Below are positions 44,327 through 56,756 of a DNA stretch of 64,000 nucleotides, piece by piece. The DNA is from Plotosus lineatus. Its lineage: Eukaryota; Chordata; Actinopteri; Siluriformes; Plotosidae. Position 1 is the stretch's first letter; each line of letters begins with the position of its first letter. The position numbers were made by a program, and so were the translations under genes. Below the pieces are notes generated by a model. It was given only the letters and a program-made list of their open reading frames with translations, was not told the DNA's origin and searched no databases. The DNA is taken from positions 57,874,125 to 57,938,124 of the forward strand of contig CM045731.1 of NCBI GenBank assembly GCA_024760905.1. Reading direction: 5' to 3'.

Positions 44327-46275
44327 TTCTTCTTCTCCTTTCGGCTTTTCCCTTCAGGGGGCGTCACAGTGAATCATCTGCCTCTATCTCACCCTATCCT
44401 CTGCATCTACTCTTACTCCAACTACCTTCATTTCCTCCTTCAACACATCCAGAAACCTTCTCTTTGGTCTTCCTCTAGGTCTTCTGCCTGGTAGTTCCAA
44501 CCTCAGCATCCTACTGCCAATATACACTATCCCTCCTCTGTACATGTCCAAACCATCTCAATCTAGCCTCTCTGACTTTGTCTCCAAAACATTTTACATG
44601 TGCTGTCCCTCTGATGTACTCATTCCTGACACTATCCATCCTCGTTACTCCCAAAGAGAACCTCAACATTTTCATCTCTGCGACTTCCATCTCTGCCTCC
44701 TGTCTGTTCCCAAGTGCCACTGTTTCTAAATCATACAACATCGCTGGTCTCAACACGGTCTTCTACACTTTTCCTTTCATTCTTGCCGATACCTTCCTAT
44801 CACACATCACACAGGACACTTTTCTCCAGCCATTCCAACCTGCCTGCACATGCTTCTTCACCTCTTTTGCACACACTCCATTGCTCTGGGTTATTGAGCC
44901 AAGGTAGTTAAAATTCCCCACCTTCTTTATCTCTGCTCCCTGTAACCTCACCGTTCCTCTTGGGTTCTTGTTGTTCACACACATGTATTCTGTCTTACGG
45001 AGGCTAACCTTCATTCCTCTCCTTTCCAGGGCATACCTCCACCTCTCTATATTTTCCTGCACTTGTTCTCTGCTCTCACTACAGATCACAATGTTATATG
45101 CAAACATCATAGTCCATGGAGATTGTTGTCTAACCTCGTCTGTCAGCTTGTCCATCACCATAGCAAACAAGAAGGGGCTCAGAGCTGACCGTTGATGTAG
45201 TCCCACCTCCACCTTGAACTCTTCTGTCACACCGACAGCACACCTCACCACTGTCGTACATCTCTCATACATGTCCTGCACCACTCTAACATACTTCTCT
45301 GCCACTCCAGACTTCCTCATACAATACCACAGTTCCTCTCTCGGCACCCTGTCATATGCTTTCTCCAGATCCACAAAGGCACAATGCAGCGCCTTCTGAC
45401 CTTCTCTGTACTCCTCTATTAACATCCTCAAGGCAAACATTGCATCTGTGGTGCTCTTTCTTGGCATGAAACCAAACTGTTGTTTACAAATGCTGACCTC
45501 TGCCCTTAGTTCAGCTTCCACTATTCTTTCCCATAACTTCATTGTATGGCTCATCATCTTTATACCTCTGTAGCTGCCACAACTCTGCACATCTCCCTTG
45601 TTCTTAAAAATGGGCACCAGCACACTTCTCCTCGATTCCTCCAGCTACCTCTCCTGGTGACTTCCATACCTCCACAGTTATGTCATCAGGACCAACTGCC
45701 TTTCCACTCTGCATTCTCTTTAATGCCGTCCTCACTTCACCCTTACTAATCTTTGCTACTTTCTGGTCCTCAAGCGTCATCTCTTCTACTCTTTTTCTCT
45801 CTCATTTTCCTCATTCATCAGATCTTCAGAGTACTCTTTCCATCTTGCCAGCACACTTCTGTCATCAGTCAATATATTTCCCACTCTGTCCTTAATCACT
45901 TGCTGCACGTCCTTCTCATCTCTATTTCTCTGCTGTGCCAACCTGTATAAATCATTTTCTCCCTCTTTACTGTCCAACCTAGCATACAAGTCATCATACG
46001 CCCTCTGTTTGGCCTTCGACACTGCTACGTTTGCCTTAGGCTGTGTCTCCCTGTACTCCTGTTTACTCTCTTCAGTCCTCTCTATGTCCCACTTCTTCTT
46101 AGCTAACCTTTTCTTTTGTACACACTCCTGCACTTCCTCATTCCACCACCAAGTCTCCTTATGTACTGTCCTTCCAGAGGACACACCAAGAACTCTCCTA
46201 CCTGTCACCCTGATCACAGTAGCTGTAGTTGTCCAGTCATCTGGAAGCACTTTCTGACCACCCAAAGCCTGTTTA
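44327..46275 (-). mobile_element. LINE-A copy, 5' truncated, with reverse transcriptase
   Basis: On the - strand: linker region (RRVLGVSSGRTVHKETWWWN), then from 45623 LVPIFKNKGDVQSCGSYRGI, QQFGFMPRKSTTDAMFALRM, CAFVDLEKAYDRVPREELWY and GLHQRSALSPFLFAMVMDKL. The segment where the catalytic dyad belongs reads MMFAYNIVI, so the expected A-D-D is damaged. The C-terminal SITQSNGVC and, in a third frame, LRFSLGVTRMDSVRNEYIRG and RWFGHVQRRDS follow. The 3' end carries the tail 'tgaagggaaaagccgaaagg'. The endonuclease domain is missing (5' truncation at 46275). RTE-like by motif style. At least two frameshifts; not functional. Confidence 0.85.
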
Positions 46276-46494
46276 CGCTAAAATATGCTTCTATAGACAA
46301 TCTTACTCATTAATACAATATCAATGTAGTAAAATGTAGTAATTAAGTAAAAACCCTTTAATTTTGTACTGTGATATTTATTGATTTTATATATATATAT
46401 ATAATTAGTATTTTTATATAATCTTATACAAGTTCTTACTTAATCATTACTATGGATGCTTGTATAGCACATCATTCATACACATGTATGCTCA

Positions 46495-46655
46495 AGAGAA
46501 TATTGCATTGTTCTATCCTTTTAATGCTGAACGCCAAGCAGGAAGCAACAACTCCCAAATTTTAACGTCATATGGTATGACACGGCTGAATTCGAACTCC
46601 GACCTTCCGGAGGATAAAGCAGACACTCTACCAACTGAGCTAAATTCCTAGTCAT
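46495..46655 (-). repeat. SINE-A (tRNA-derived), reverse
   Basis: On the - strand: 'tttagctcagttggtagagt' (A-box region) and 'ggagttcgaattcagcc' (B-box-like), then a body ending 'aaaaggatagaac'. The same family lies at 51240-51398. Not a tRNA gene, since the stems do not pair and a body follows directly. Confidence 0.8.
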
Positions 46656-46672
46656 TGTACATATAATACCTT

Positions 46673-47484
<812 letters not shown>

Positions 47485-47987
47485 TGTAACTTCTGTGTAT
47501 CTAAAGCTTCCTGTTCTACTTGTAATTGTGACATGTGCGCTAGGCTCATGAAACTGTTGGGTGGGTGTTCCTGTGTCGTGTTTCGGTTCGGGTGTGGGAT
47601 TCAGAAAGTAACAATATATAACAATGAGGAATTGCTTTGAAATGTAATTAGCCAAGTGTTAAGCACCAGGGCACAAACATGTATATGGAAATGCTTTGTG
47701 ACAACGCAATTAATACTCTGCATGCACATCCCCAAGTGTTACGTGCCGCAGTGCACAAACATATATGTTAATGCTTTATGAACATGCAATTACTGCTTTG
47801 CACGCATGTCCCTCTGTATAAATAAGCAGACACTGCATGTGTTCGATGAGCTTCCGATGAATAAACCAGACTGATTTCACTCGTGTGGTTGCTTGTCTGT
47901 TGCTCCCGGAGCGCTCTCAGACGTTGAGATACAGGAATCCAGATCGTGCAGATTTAACTAGGAACTTCGAAGGAGAAAATTCTTACA
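47485..47987 (+). mobile_element. Probable solo LTR
   Basis: 503 bp starting TGTAACTTCT and ending ATTCTTACA, so the ends form a short inverted repeat TGTAA/TTACA. It has a TATA-like 'ctgtataaataagcag' at about 47814, an AATAAA at about 47861, and GT-rich DNA after it, the order expected for a promoter-polyA LTR. Imperfect 4-bp flanks gtat/gtaa. No second LTR or pol nearby. Two internal near-repeats ('aagtgtta...cacaaacat') at about 47655 and 47733 fit a duplicated enhancer. Confidence 0.5.
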
Positions 47988-48564
47988 GTAATGTACTGGA
48001 ATAATAATTGAAAAAGACTTTAATACTACAGTGCTTTACAACAGTTCAGATGATTTTTCCTCTTCAGGCACTTCAGAGGAAACTCGTTTCTTCAGGAGAA
48101 AGTCTTATTTCTTCAGAAGAGACATCCAACGTCATTACCTTTTTCTGGCGCTTAGCCGGCGTTTGAGTGACATCATGGTGGTTAACTGGTAATTAAAACA
48201 AACTAAAAAAAGTCTCATTGACAACTTGTGCGCAAATGAGAAAAAAGGGGCGTATACATCATGTCAACCAATCGGCAGGAGGAAGAACATCCATTGGCTG
48301 AATTTGAATCACTTGACAGTTACTCGGCAGTCCGTGAATATGCAGGGCCGCGAGTGCAAAACCACGAATAGTCAAGGGCCTTCTGTATTTAAAAAATATA
48401 CTTTGTGGTTATTTTCTTCAGACTGACGAATGGGACATGACAGCAAAGTATTTTATGTCTATGTTCCATGACTGAGCTCTGACTTATGTCCTGCCCTGCT
48501 GCAGCTTCTCATATTGATATCATCATCATTGTTCACTCATAAATTTGTTATCTCTGACAGAGCG

Positions 48565-48699
48565 CTTGGGTGGGTATGGTGGTGCAGTGGTTAGCACATT
48601 ACAGCAAGAAGGTCCTGGGTTCAATTCCCAGCCTCGGTTAAGACGTCTCTATCTGGAGTTTGCCTGTCTCCCTGTGCTTGCATGGGTTTCCTCCTACAG
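48565..48699 (+). repeat. SINE-D, left half (split by hAT copy 2)
   Basis: 'gggtatggtggtgcagtgg', 'gggttcaattccc', 'tgcttgcatgggtttcctc', ending at the duplicated hAT target tcctacag (48692-48699). The right half resumes at 52236. Confidence 0.85.
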
Positions 48700-49007
48700 C
48701 AGTGCTTTTGAATTACCCCCCTCCCCCCGAGAGAGGAAAACATTTCTTCCCCCCCCACTATAAATAGTGTCATTTGTCTATAAAATAGTTATAAGTAATC
48801 CTCTGCATAACACTGTATCCTTATTAACAACATGGAATACAAAAAAGGAAGAAATATAGATTAACTTCCAACAAGCATCAACTTTATTAACAATTTTTTA
48901 GTCTTTAAACAAAAATATTTAAAGTTCATTAATTTGCCTGAAACTAAAAAAGCATCTTTACTTAAACTGTAAACATTTTTTACCAATAATTTGAACCATT
49001 TGATACT

Positions 49008-51055
49008 TCTTCTTTTCCTTTCAGCTGTTCCCTTCAGGGGTCGCCACAGCAAATCATCCGCCTCCATCTCACCCTGTCCTCTGCATCTTCTTTTACTCCA
49101 ACGACCTTCATGTCTTCCTTCACTACATCCACAAATCTCTTCTTTGGTCTTCCTCTAGGCCTTCTACCTGGTAGTTCCAACCTCAGCATCTTACTGCCAA
49201 TATACTCACTATCCCTCCTCTGGACATGTCCAAACCATCTCAATCTGGTCTCTCTGACTTTGTCTCCAAAACATCTTACATGGGCTGCCCCTCTGATGTA
49301 CTCATTTCTGATCCTATCCATTCTCGTTACTCCCAGAGAGAACCTCAACATTTTCATCTCCGCTACCTCCAGCTCTGCCTCCTGCCTTTTCCTCAGCACC
49401 ACTGTTTCTAAGCCATAAAACATCGCTGGCCACACCACCATCTTGTACACTTTTCCTTTCATTCTTACTGATTCTCTCCTCTCAAACTGGACACTTTTCT
49501 CCAACCATTCCAGCCTGCCTGCACACGCTTCTTCATCTCTTTTCCACACTCTCCATTGCTCTTGATTGTTGAGCCTACGCACTTAAAATCCTCCACCTTC
49601 GTTATCTCTGTTCTGTGTAACGTCACCATTCCTCCTGGGTCCTTCTCATTCACACACATGTATTCTGATTTTCTTAGGCCTTCATTCCTCTCCTTTCCAG
49701 GGCATACCTCCACCTCTCTAGATTTTCCCCCACTTCTTAGCTAACCTCTTCCTTTGTACACACTCCTGCACTTCCTCATTCCACCACCAAGTCTCCTTAT
49801 CTACTTTAATTCCAGAGGACACACCAAGTACTCTCCTACCTGTATCCCTGATCACATTTGCTGTGGTTGTCCAGTCACCTGAAAGCACTTCCTGACCAAC
49901 CAAAGCCTGTTTCAACTCCTCCTTGAAGACAACATGACACTCTTCCTTTTTCAACTTCCACCACTTTGTCTTCTGCTCTGCCTTTGCCTTCTTCACCTTC
50001 CTCACCATCAGCATTACCCTGCATACCACCATCCTATGCTGTTTGGCAACACTCTCACCCACTACTACTTTGCAGTCCCTGACTTCCTTCAAATTACATC
50101 GCCTACACAAGATGTAGTCTACCTGTGTGCTCCTACCTCTGCTTTTATAAGTCACCCTATGCTCCTGTTTCTTCTTGAAGAAAGTATTCACCACAGCCAT
50201 TTCCATCCTTTTTGCAAAATTGATCAACATCTGTCCTTCTGTGTTCCTGTCCTGGATACCAAACCTGCCCACCACTTCCTCATCCCCTCTGTTGCCTGCA
50301 CCAACATGTCCATTGAAGTCTGCACCAATGACCACTCTTTCACCTCTGCGGGGGTACTCTGCATCACTTCATCTAAGTCACTCCAGAATCTCTCCTTCTC
50401 TTTTTGCTCACATCCTGCTTGTGGGGCATAAACACTAACAACATTGAACATCACACCTTCAATTTCCAACTTGAGACTCATCACTCTGTCTGACACTCTT
50501 TTCACTTCTAGAACATTCCTGACAAACCCTTCCTTCAAGATGACTCCGACTCTATTCCTCTTCCCATCCACACCATGATAAAACAGCTTAAACCCTGCTC
50601 CTAAGCTTTTAACTTTGTGACCTTTCCACCTGTTCTCCTGAACACATAGTATGTCCACCTTCCTCCTCTGCATCATGTCAGCCAGCTCTCTATCGTTTCC
50701 TTGCATAGTTCCCACATTCCAAGTCCATACTCTCAGTCCTAGACTCATGCCTTTCCTCTTCTCTCTCTGCCTACGGACACGCTTCCCACCTCTCTTTCTT
50801 CGACGTCGTCGACCAACAGTCGTCCAATTTCCATCAGCACCCTGTTGGTTGACAGCACTGATGGTGGTCGTTGTTAACCTGGGCCTCAACCGATCCGGTA
50901 TGGGGGTAATACTTCTGATTTGCATGATAAAAGTTTGGCATTGGTTTTACGTCGGATGCCCTTCCTGACACAACCCTCTGCATTTCTCCAGGCTTGGGAC
51001 CGGCATAAGGGAGAGAGACACTGGTTAGTGCCCCCCCTCGCCTCATGGCTGCATT
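49008..51055 (-). mobile_element. LINE-A copy with both ends, reverse transcriptase core deleted
   Basis: Perfect 14-bp target duplication AACCATTTGATACT at 48994-49007 and 51056-51069. On the - strand the 5' leader is followed by an endonuclease in two frames: LGLRVWTWNVGTM, ILCVQENRWKGH, VVSVYAPQAG, then after a frameshift near 50340 VIGADFNGHVG and SRGRSTQVDYILCRRC. At 49727-49731 the linker (RLAKKW) joins directly to the C-terminal part after the polymerase domain. Comparison with 44327-46275 shows about 1.03 kb missing between 'ttttcc' and 'cccacttctt'. The C-terminal part reads LRFSLGVTRMDRIRNEYIRG and FGHVQRRDSEYIGSKMLRL, and the 3' tail 'tgaagggaacagctgaaagg' abuts the target duplication. 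Confidence 0.9.
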
Positions 51056-51069
51056 AACCATTTGATACT

Positions 51070-51239
51070 GAAAAATAAAATTAAATAAAATCAATAAATA
51101 ATAATAAATTCAAATTGATCAGCAACAATAACCAAGGAGCACAATATATAAAACACTTTAACCCACAAAACAAAAGTGAATAAAACAATTTGGATTACTT
51201 TTTGTAAAAATGATTAATTCAAGATTAATGCCTACAATG
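51070..51239. other. hAT copy 2 internal AT-rich sequence
   Basis: Continues the hAT body between LINE-A and SINE-A; no coding potential. Confidence 0.5.
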
Positions 51240-51398
51240 ACCAGGGATTTAGCTCAGTTGGTAGAGTGTTATCCTCTGGAAGGTTCAAGTTTGAATCCAG
51301 CTGTGTCATGCCATCTTCTTCATACCATATGATGCTAAAATTTTGCAATTGTTGGTGCTCAGCATCAAAGGATAGGAACAAAGCAATAACTGGCGCTG
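51240..51398 (+). repeat. SINE-A (tRNA-derived), forward
   Basis: 'gggatttagctcagttggt' head, 'ggttcaagtttgaatcc' B-box region, 'ataccatatgatgctaaaat', and end 'catcaaaggatagg'. Sister copy at 46495-46655. Confidence 0.8.
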
Positions 51399-52235
51399 CA
51401 CAGTGATGACAGGTGCCCAGAGCACAAAGTAAATTTCATGCCAATGAAGAGTCATTATCAATGAGCACGTTTCACAGTGCACAGCTTTTCGAAGCCAGGT
51501 TTAAAACATGATACTGCAACTCTCAGCTCCTGCTCAATGTTGATCTGGGACCTGCACTTATTTTCGCAGCAGTGATGTCATCCAGCATGACAGAGACCAT
51601 GTGTGCTGCAGGTAGGATCAGTTGCTCTGCTATGCTATATGGGTTTTTTGCACTGAGCAGTTTGGTACTACACCTTATCTGATGCTAACAAAGCTCGCTA
51701 GTTTGCTGGAGTAGGATTGACAAAGCGCGATGGTTATTGGTAATATCCAGCACGTTTTCGCTGAAAAAAATCAAGCGGGTTATCGGCGTGTGATGTCCTT
51801 AAGTGACGCCTTCAATTATTTGGCTCCATGCTGTCTGTTGCCGATGTTTCGAGACACAGTAAACACAGTGGTCTTTTCTCGTTTCTCACCGTAGTCACAG
51901 TGAAGCTAAGTGCTACGTACGATTCATCATACATCCTCGACATAGCTTTCGGGAGACTTTCGTTTCTCTCACTGTCTTTGTCTCTTGCCACCTCTCTTTT
52001 TGTCCCTGTTTATCATTTTTCCATGGTGGGTTTATGAACTTCACTTCATATTTTACCATTGAGCTAATTCTCTCTGGGCACACTCTGGGAGTGAGGGAGC
52101 CACTGTCACCTACTGTAGTGGATGTACAATTACAGTTTATTCCAGTATGCCAAAAACAATAAATACATGTTCCCTGGGGTCACAGCCCCCCCCCCCCCCC
52201 ATCCCCCCGTGCACCCCACTATTTTAGAAACACTG

Positions 52236-52410
52236 TCCTCCAGGCAAAGTGGCTGTTCCAGACAGATGGGTGTGGCTGTAAATAGCGGTGTGTGTTCGCC
52301 CTGTGAATGTCTGGTGAGCTGGTGTCTGGGGTCAAGGCGCAGCCAACCATCACCTGGTGTCGGCTCAGATAGGCTCCTGTAAGATTAAGTGGCTTGGAAA
52401 GTTAATAAAC
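52236..52410 (+). repeat. SINE-D, right half (after hAT copy 2)
   Basis: Starts with the second target copy tcctccag, then 'gtgttcgccctgtgaatgtc' and a tail 'ggaaagttaataaac'. Together with 48565-48699 it is one interrupted SINE. Confidence 0.8.
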
Positions 52411-52737
52411 AGATTCCTTGAGTAAAGGCGAATGTGTGGACAGAAACATGATGATTGGAAAGGCAGCAGCGCTTTCACGCTTTCTGTTAACTTTAATCTT
52501 ATTCAACCTTTAATCTTATTTAATCCGTTAACTTTAATGCTTGAGGAACCCGAGATGTTTAAAACCACAAATGTACATCGATTGTGTCTGATTTGTTCGC
52601 CGAAACACTGCCGCATATATTTATGGTGTGGTGAGTTGTAATCGTCAGTGTTATGACTCTGAGGAAGTTATGGGACATTTCAAAGAATTCAGACACCAAA
52701 GGACTGAGTAGAATCACAATAAACGAACAATAGACCC

Positions 52738-52740
<3 letters not shown>
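52411..52740. other. No gene recognised
   Basis: Unique-looking DNA. Confidence 0.4.

Positions 52741-52817
<77 letters not shown>
52741..52817. repeat. (TG)n microsatellite, about 38 units
   Basis: Pure TG run; Z-DNA potential. Confidence 0.97.
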
Positions 52818-52818
<1 letters not shown>

Positions 52819-53590
52819 CATGACCTTAACTTTCATGCATATTCATCCCTCATTTCTGTGTCATGTTTTAGATTTTTGAAACAATAAATAAATTCAGTCG
52901 ACTCATCGTCTCTCGAGCTGAACACTCATCAACAAGAAAAGAATAAAGGAAGGCCATTTAAAAGATAAATGTCAGTCACTGTGCTGCAGTCTGTCTTCAC
53001 CTCAAAACAGTGAAATAAAAGAATAAAACCTTCAGTGTTCTAAAATCACCAAAAAAATTAAACTGAAAGAAAGAATAAATAAAATAAATCATGAATTTAA
53101 ATGAAATGGTTGTATTGTATAATTAAAAAAAACAACAGCCACAGACTGCGAATATTGTTTTTGAGTAAAGAGGTGAATTTCCCTTGTTTTGATCAGCTCA
53201 TTTCCACAAAGCCAAGCACAGCTGGCAAGCAAACACAAATGGACTGACATGGAAAAACTTCAACCCGCAGACCAGCTGATTGCCAAAACTTGGGATGCGC
53301 TTCCTGTCACATAAACACTGCAGCGTGTGAGTCCAATAAAATTAGAGGTATCAGACCCGCATACAGAAAGGATTGGCTCGCCGCTTCACGCCACGGTGAC
53401 GGGGCATTAAAAATAGATGAATAAATTTTAATGTGCGCGATTTCTTCAAGCCAGTCTGGTCACCTGGCGGTCACTTTCGGAAACAATGGCCTGCGTCCAG
53501 ACGATCCAACTAGTCGGAAGCGACAGATTTTGTCCGTTGCATCTAAAATCCGTTAAAGCAAAGACCGTAAAACCGAGGCATGAGTGTATA
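52818..53590. other. No gene recognised
   Basis: AT-rich then mixed DNA. No exon-like frame. Confidence 0.4.
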
Positions 53591-53802
53591 AAGACACTCC
53601 CCCCTACTTACGTTCATCCAATTTTACATTTTTTTCGATTTGGCAAAAAAAAAAGTCAAATTTTGAGTTTAGACGTACCTACGTAATACGCTGATGTAAT
53701 GACGCAATGACGTAATGATGCTACATCCATTGTTTACAAATGACAGACTGAACTTCAGACTGAACAGCCCTCCTTCTTCCCAGTTCAGTTCTATATACAT
53801 TG

Positions 53803-53807
<5 letters not shown>

Positions 53808-53866
<59 letters not shown>
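53808..53866. repeat. (TA)n microsatellite
   Basis: About 29 TA units within the Tigger-like element. Confidence 0.97.
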
Positions 53867-53867
<1 letters not shown>

Positions 53868-54055
53868 CTCCCACAACCCAAAGACATGCACAGTAGGTTA
53901 ATTGGCCGTTCTAAATTGCCTGCAGGTTCACATCGTTCAGAAGGCAGTGGCAAACCACTGCACTAATCCTGCCAAGAAAACCTCCATGAAGATGATAACC
54001 AGCGCGTTGTCCTTCATGGCGGGTCGCCAATGGTCGTCCTATGACTCAGGCACTA
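53867..54055 (+). repeat. SINE-D fragment fused to a second SINE piece ending in (TA)n
   Basis: 'cccacaacccaaagacatgc' and 'ggttaattggccgttcta' are SINE-D. They are followed by 'ggcagtggcaaaccactgc' and 'cctatgactcaggcac', after which (TA)n starts. The last string recurs at 55847 before another (TA)n. Confidence 0.55.
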
Positions 54056-54074
54056 TATATATATATATATATAT

Positions 54075-54109
<35 letters not shown>

Positions 54110-54832
54110 ATAGCGTGTTACCCTTGTGCTAAAATGTCGTCTCTGTGATCTTTGTGTTTACACTATTTTTGCAGACTTTTGTATCCATAAACAAATATGG
54201 TTGGTCAGAAGCGTAAGCCTACTAGCATGGGTGCAAGTCTCATACACAGAGATGAATTAACTATCTGCTCGAATCGATGCAATCTACCATGCATACTCAG
54301 TTAAGCAAACAGAGTTATAATATGAATGAAAACCCGAATGCACAAATTACAGAACAATTACAGATATTTATTATCTTTTAGCAGAATTCTAAGAGTGGAT
54401 ACTTATTTTTATATTAATATTCATTAGGATTTGTACTTGTTCTTGGTATGCATCTTTTGAATATAGTGTACTTATTTACTTACACAAAAGAAAGAACTCT
54501 CCACTTTGCTGGGATTCACACAGTGCAAGCTGTGTTCTAAACCAGTTCAACGGCACCCTTGTGCACTTGAAAGACCAGAAGTCTGTATAACCCACAGCAA
54601 GTACACTTCTTTCGCAAGTACACTACTTTCGGTATTGAGCGCTTCACAGATTGTAAGCGTTGATTGGCTTCATGAAGCTTCATGAAAAGTAACTCAGTAT
54701 AAATAAGTGACTTGTTTGAAATTATTGTTGATGTTATTTGAGATATTTGACATTATTTTACAATGTCATGTTTATAATAATTGATTTAGGGGTGTTTAAT
54801 GAGATACGGTAATGGTATTTATGGATGTATAT

Positions 54833-55005
54833 TGCTGACATTCGTAAAGAGTAGGCTGCAAAGTCGTCAACGTGTTTCTGTCCCTTGCTAAAAGGGTTGT
54901 GACAGGAAGGGCATTCGACGTAAAAACCTCTGCCAAATCAAACCTGAGAATCAGATGATTCGCTGTGGCGACTCCCGAGTAAAATGGAAAAAGCCGAAAG
55001 GAAGA
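54833..55005 (+). repeat. SINE-B, head missing
   Basis: 'gctgacattcgtaaagagta', 'gttgtgacaggaagggcat', 'gattcgctgtggcgactc', 'aaaaagccgaaaggaag'. It is inserted in the Tigger-like element, whose sequence resumes at 'acagtacagtatgag'. Confidence 0.8.
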
Positions 55006-55136
55006 CAGACAGACAGTACAGTATGAGCATTATACGTCGTCACACGTCATACGTCACTGTAACAACTTACGTTCACTTTCAACTTACGTTCGGCCGCCCG
55101 GAACCAATTAAAAACGTAAGTCGGGGAGCGTCTGTA

Positions 55137-55226
<90 letters not shown>
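55137..55226. repeat. (CT)n(TA)n compound microsatellite
   Basis: About 22 CT units followed by about 19 TA units, immediately right of the Tigger-like element. Confidence 0.95.
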
Positions 55227-55230
<4 letters not shown>

Positions 55231-55866
55231 TATATATCAATGTATTTTCCTTGAAAAATACAGCACTGTAGTTTTCAAAAATGCCCACTAGAGGAAGGTA
55301 TTGCATTATTTGTGAGGCATGACATGTCTGAATTCTGGTATGGACTGCATTCAGTCCAATCAGCTCAACCCCGCCATTGGATCAAACCCTTGGTTGTCAC
55401 AGTGCCCGTTGAAAAAACATGAATCATGTACTGTGTACTACAGCATTTTTCGTCGAAACCTTTAGAGATTGAATATTAGCACAAATTTTTAATTTGCCAT
55501 CTCAACATTAAGGCTTTCCTGGACCAACACGCTACAAGTTTTACTATATTTGGAATATCATTGATAGACTTTTTAGAAGTACTTCATGGCTCGTTATACA
55601 ATTGGCCTCAGGCCTGTTTCTACAGATGCAGATGGGAAGGTATAGTAACTTTTTTCTTTATTTGTGGTTAATAATGTCAAATACTGTATATTGAGTATAA
55701 GTAATAATTAATCTAACTAGTTTCAACAAATTTCCTTACTATATCAAAACATATAAAGAACTTAAAATTTTTACTTCCTCCTTGTTTATTACAGATTTGT
55801 TAAAGGGAATTAGAGGAATATTACTGATCAGATCAGTGCCTGCTGATTCCTACGACTCAGGCACGC
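55227..55866. other. No gene recognised; repeat remnants
   Basis: 55330-55380 resembles the unclassified block at 47060; 'cctacgactcaggcacgc' at 55847 repeats the string at 54035. The rest is AT-rich. Confidence 0.4.
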
Positions 55867-56011
<145 letters not shown>

Positions 56012-56177
56012 GGGGGGTATCTGTGTGAAATTAGTGAAATGAGTTAATCTACTCGTATAGGAAGCTTCATCGACTAAACATCAGAGAAAACATATGGAGT
56101 CAGAACAAAATTGGAATGCAAAAACGTGTGTGCGCATGTGTGTAAAAGTGTGAGACAGACAGATGGAGAGAGAGAAA

Positions 56178-56178
<1 letters not shown>

Positions 56179-56223
<45 letters not shown>
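56179..56223. repeat. (GT)n microsatellite
   Basis: About 22 GT units. Confidence 0.97.
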
Positions 56224-56225
<2 letters not shown>

Positions 56226-56345
56226 GGGACAGGAGCCAGTGTGTCTGACCTCACAGATGATAACGTGCATCAGGAGTTCAGCAGGCTGTCAGTGTGCCGT
56301 CAGATGGCTATCAGTCTCCGCTTCAGGGTTAAAGAGGGACTAAAG
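56224..56345 (+). other. Exon-like open frame between two (GT)n tracts, unidentified
   Basis: From 'gtgtgtag/gggacagg' one frame reads ASVSDLTDDNVHQEFSRLSV and CRQMAISLRFRVKEGLK before a TAG. The composition looks protein-like and only this frame is open, but I cannot name a family and no good donor follows. It could be a terminal exon of an unrecognised gene or chance. Confidence 0.2.
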
Positions 56346-56360
56346 TGCCAGCTGTAGCTC

Positions 56361-56363
<3 letters not shown>

Positions 56364-56418
<55 letters not shown>
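56364..56418. repeat. (GT)n microsatellite
   Basis: About 27 GT units. Confidence 0.97.
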
Positions 56419-56449
56419 AATGATCATAAATGACTATCTTCAAAAATAA

Positions 56450-56685
56450 TAACCCAGAAGGTTCTGGATTCGAGTTCTGCGCTTGATGAGCACTTTTCCG
56501 TGTTGAGTTTGCATGTTCTCCATGTACTTCATTTTCCTCCCACTGTCCAATGATATTCATATTAGGAGAACTGGCTGTTTTAAATCACCCCTAGATGTGA
56601 GCTGTTCAGGGTATACCCCCACCTTCACCCAGAGGCGCTTGCCCCATGACCCTAAGAGGATTGAACGTTTTCGAAAATGGAATAA
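56450..56685 (+). repeat. SINE-D, forward
   Basis: 'ggttctggattcgagttctg', 'gagtttgcatgttctccatg', 'gtgagctgttcagggtata', 'cctaagaggattgaacg'. Confidence 0.7.
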
Positions 56686-56756
56686 TTATGAAGAAATATA
56701 TTTGTGAATTGATTGCAATTACACAGTTGGTGGAATTTAATATACCTATTATGCGA

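Larger units (their letters stand above)
48700..52235 (+). mobile_element. hAT (Charlie-like) element copy 2, inserted in SINE-D
   Basis: Ends 'CAGTGCTTTTGAATTA' and, reverse complemented, 'CAGTGTTTCTAAAATAG'. An 8-bp duplication tcctacag (48692-48699) and tcctccag (52236-52243) flanks it. The sequence matches copy 1 at 2263-3538 on both sides ('catttgtctataaaata', 'ttgcctgaaac', 'gtccctgttta...'). LINE-A (49008-51055) and SINE-A (51240-51398) are nested inside. No transposase frame was recognised in the remaining about 1.3 kb. Confidence 0.85.
53591..55134 (+). mobile_element. Tigger/pogo-like element, sister of 2566-3213
   Basis: Left end 'GACACTCCCCCCTACTTACG' after TA (53589-53590); right end reverse complemented 'CAGACGCTCCCCGACTTACG' before TA (55135-55136). 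The interior shares 'atggttggtcagaagcgtaa' (54198) and 'gagatacggtaatggtattt' with the sister copy. It is enlarged by a (TA)n, a SINE-like piece and a SINE-B. No full transposase. Confidence 0.75.

Noticed and set aside
49934..50431. 165-codon + strand frame
   Set aside because: Antisense of the LINE-A endonuclease.
51245..51310. tRNA gene
   Set aside because: A-box and B-box are present but the acceptor and anticodon stems do not pair, and a retroposon body follows; same for 46580-46650.
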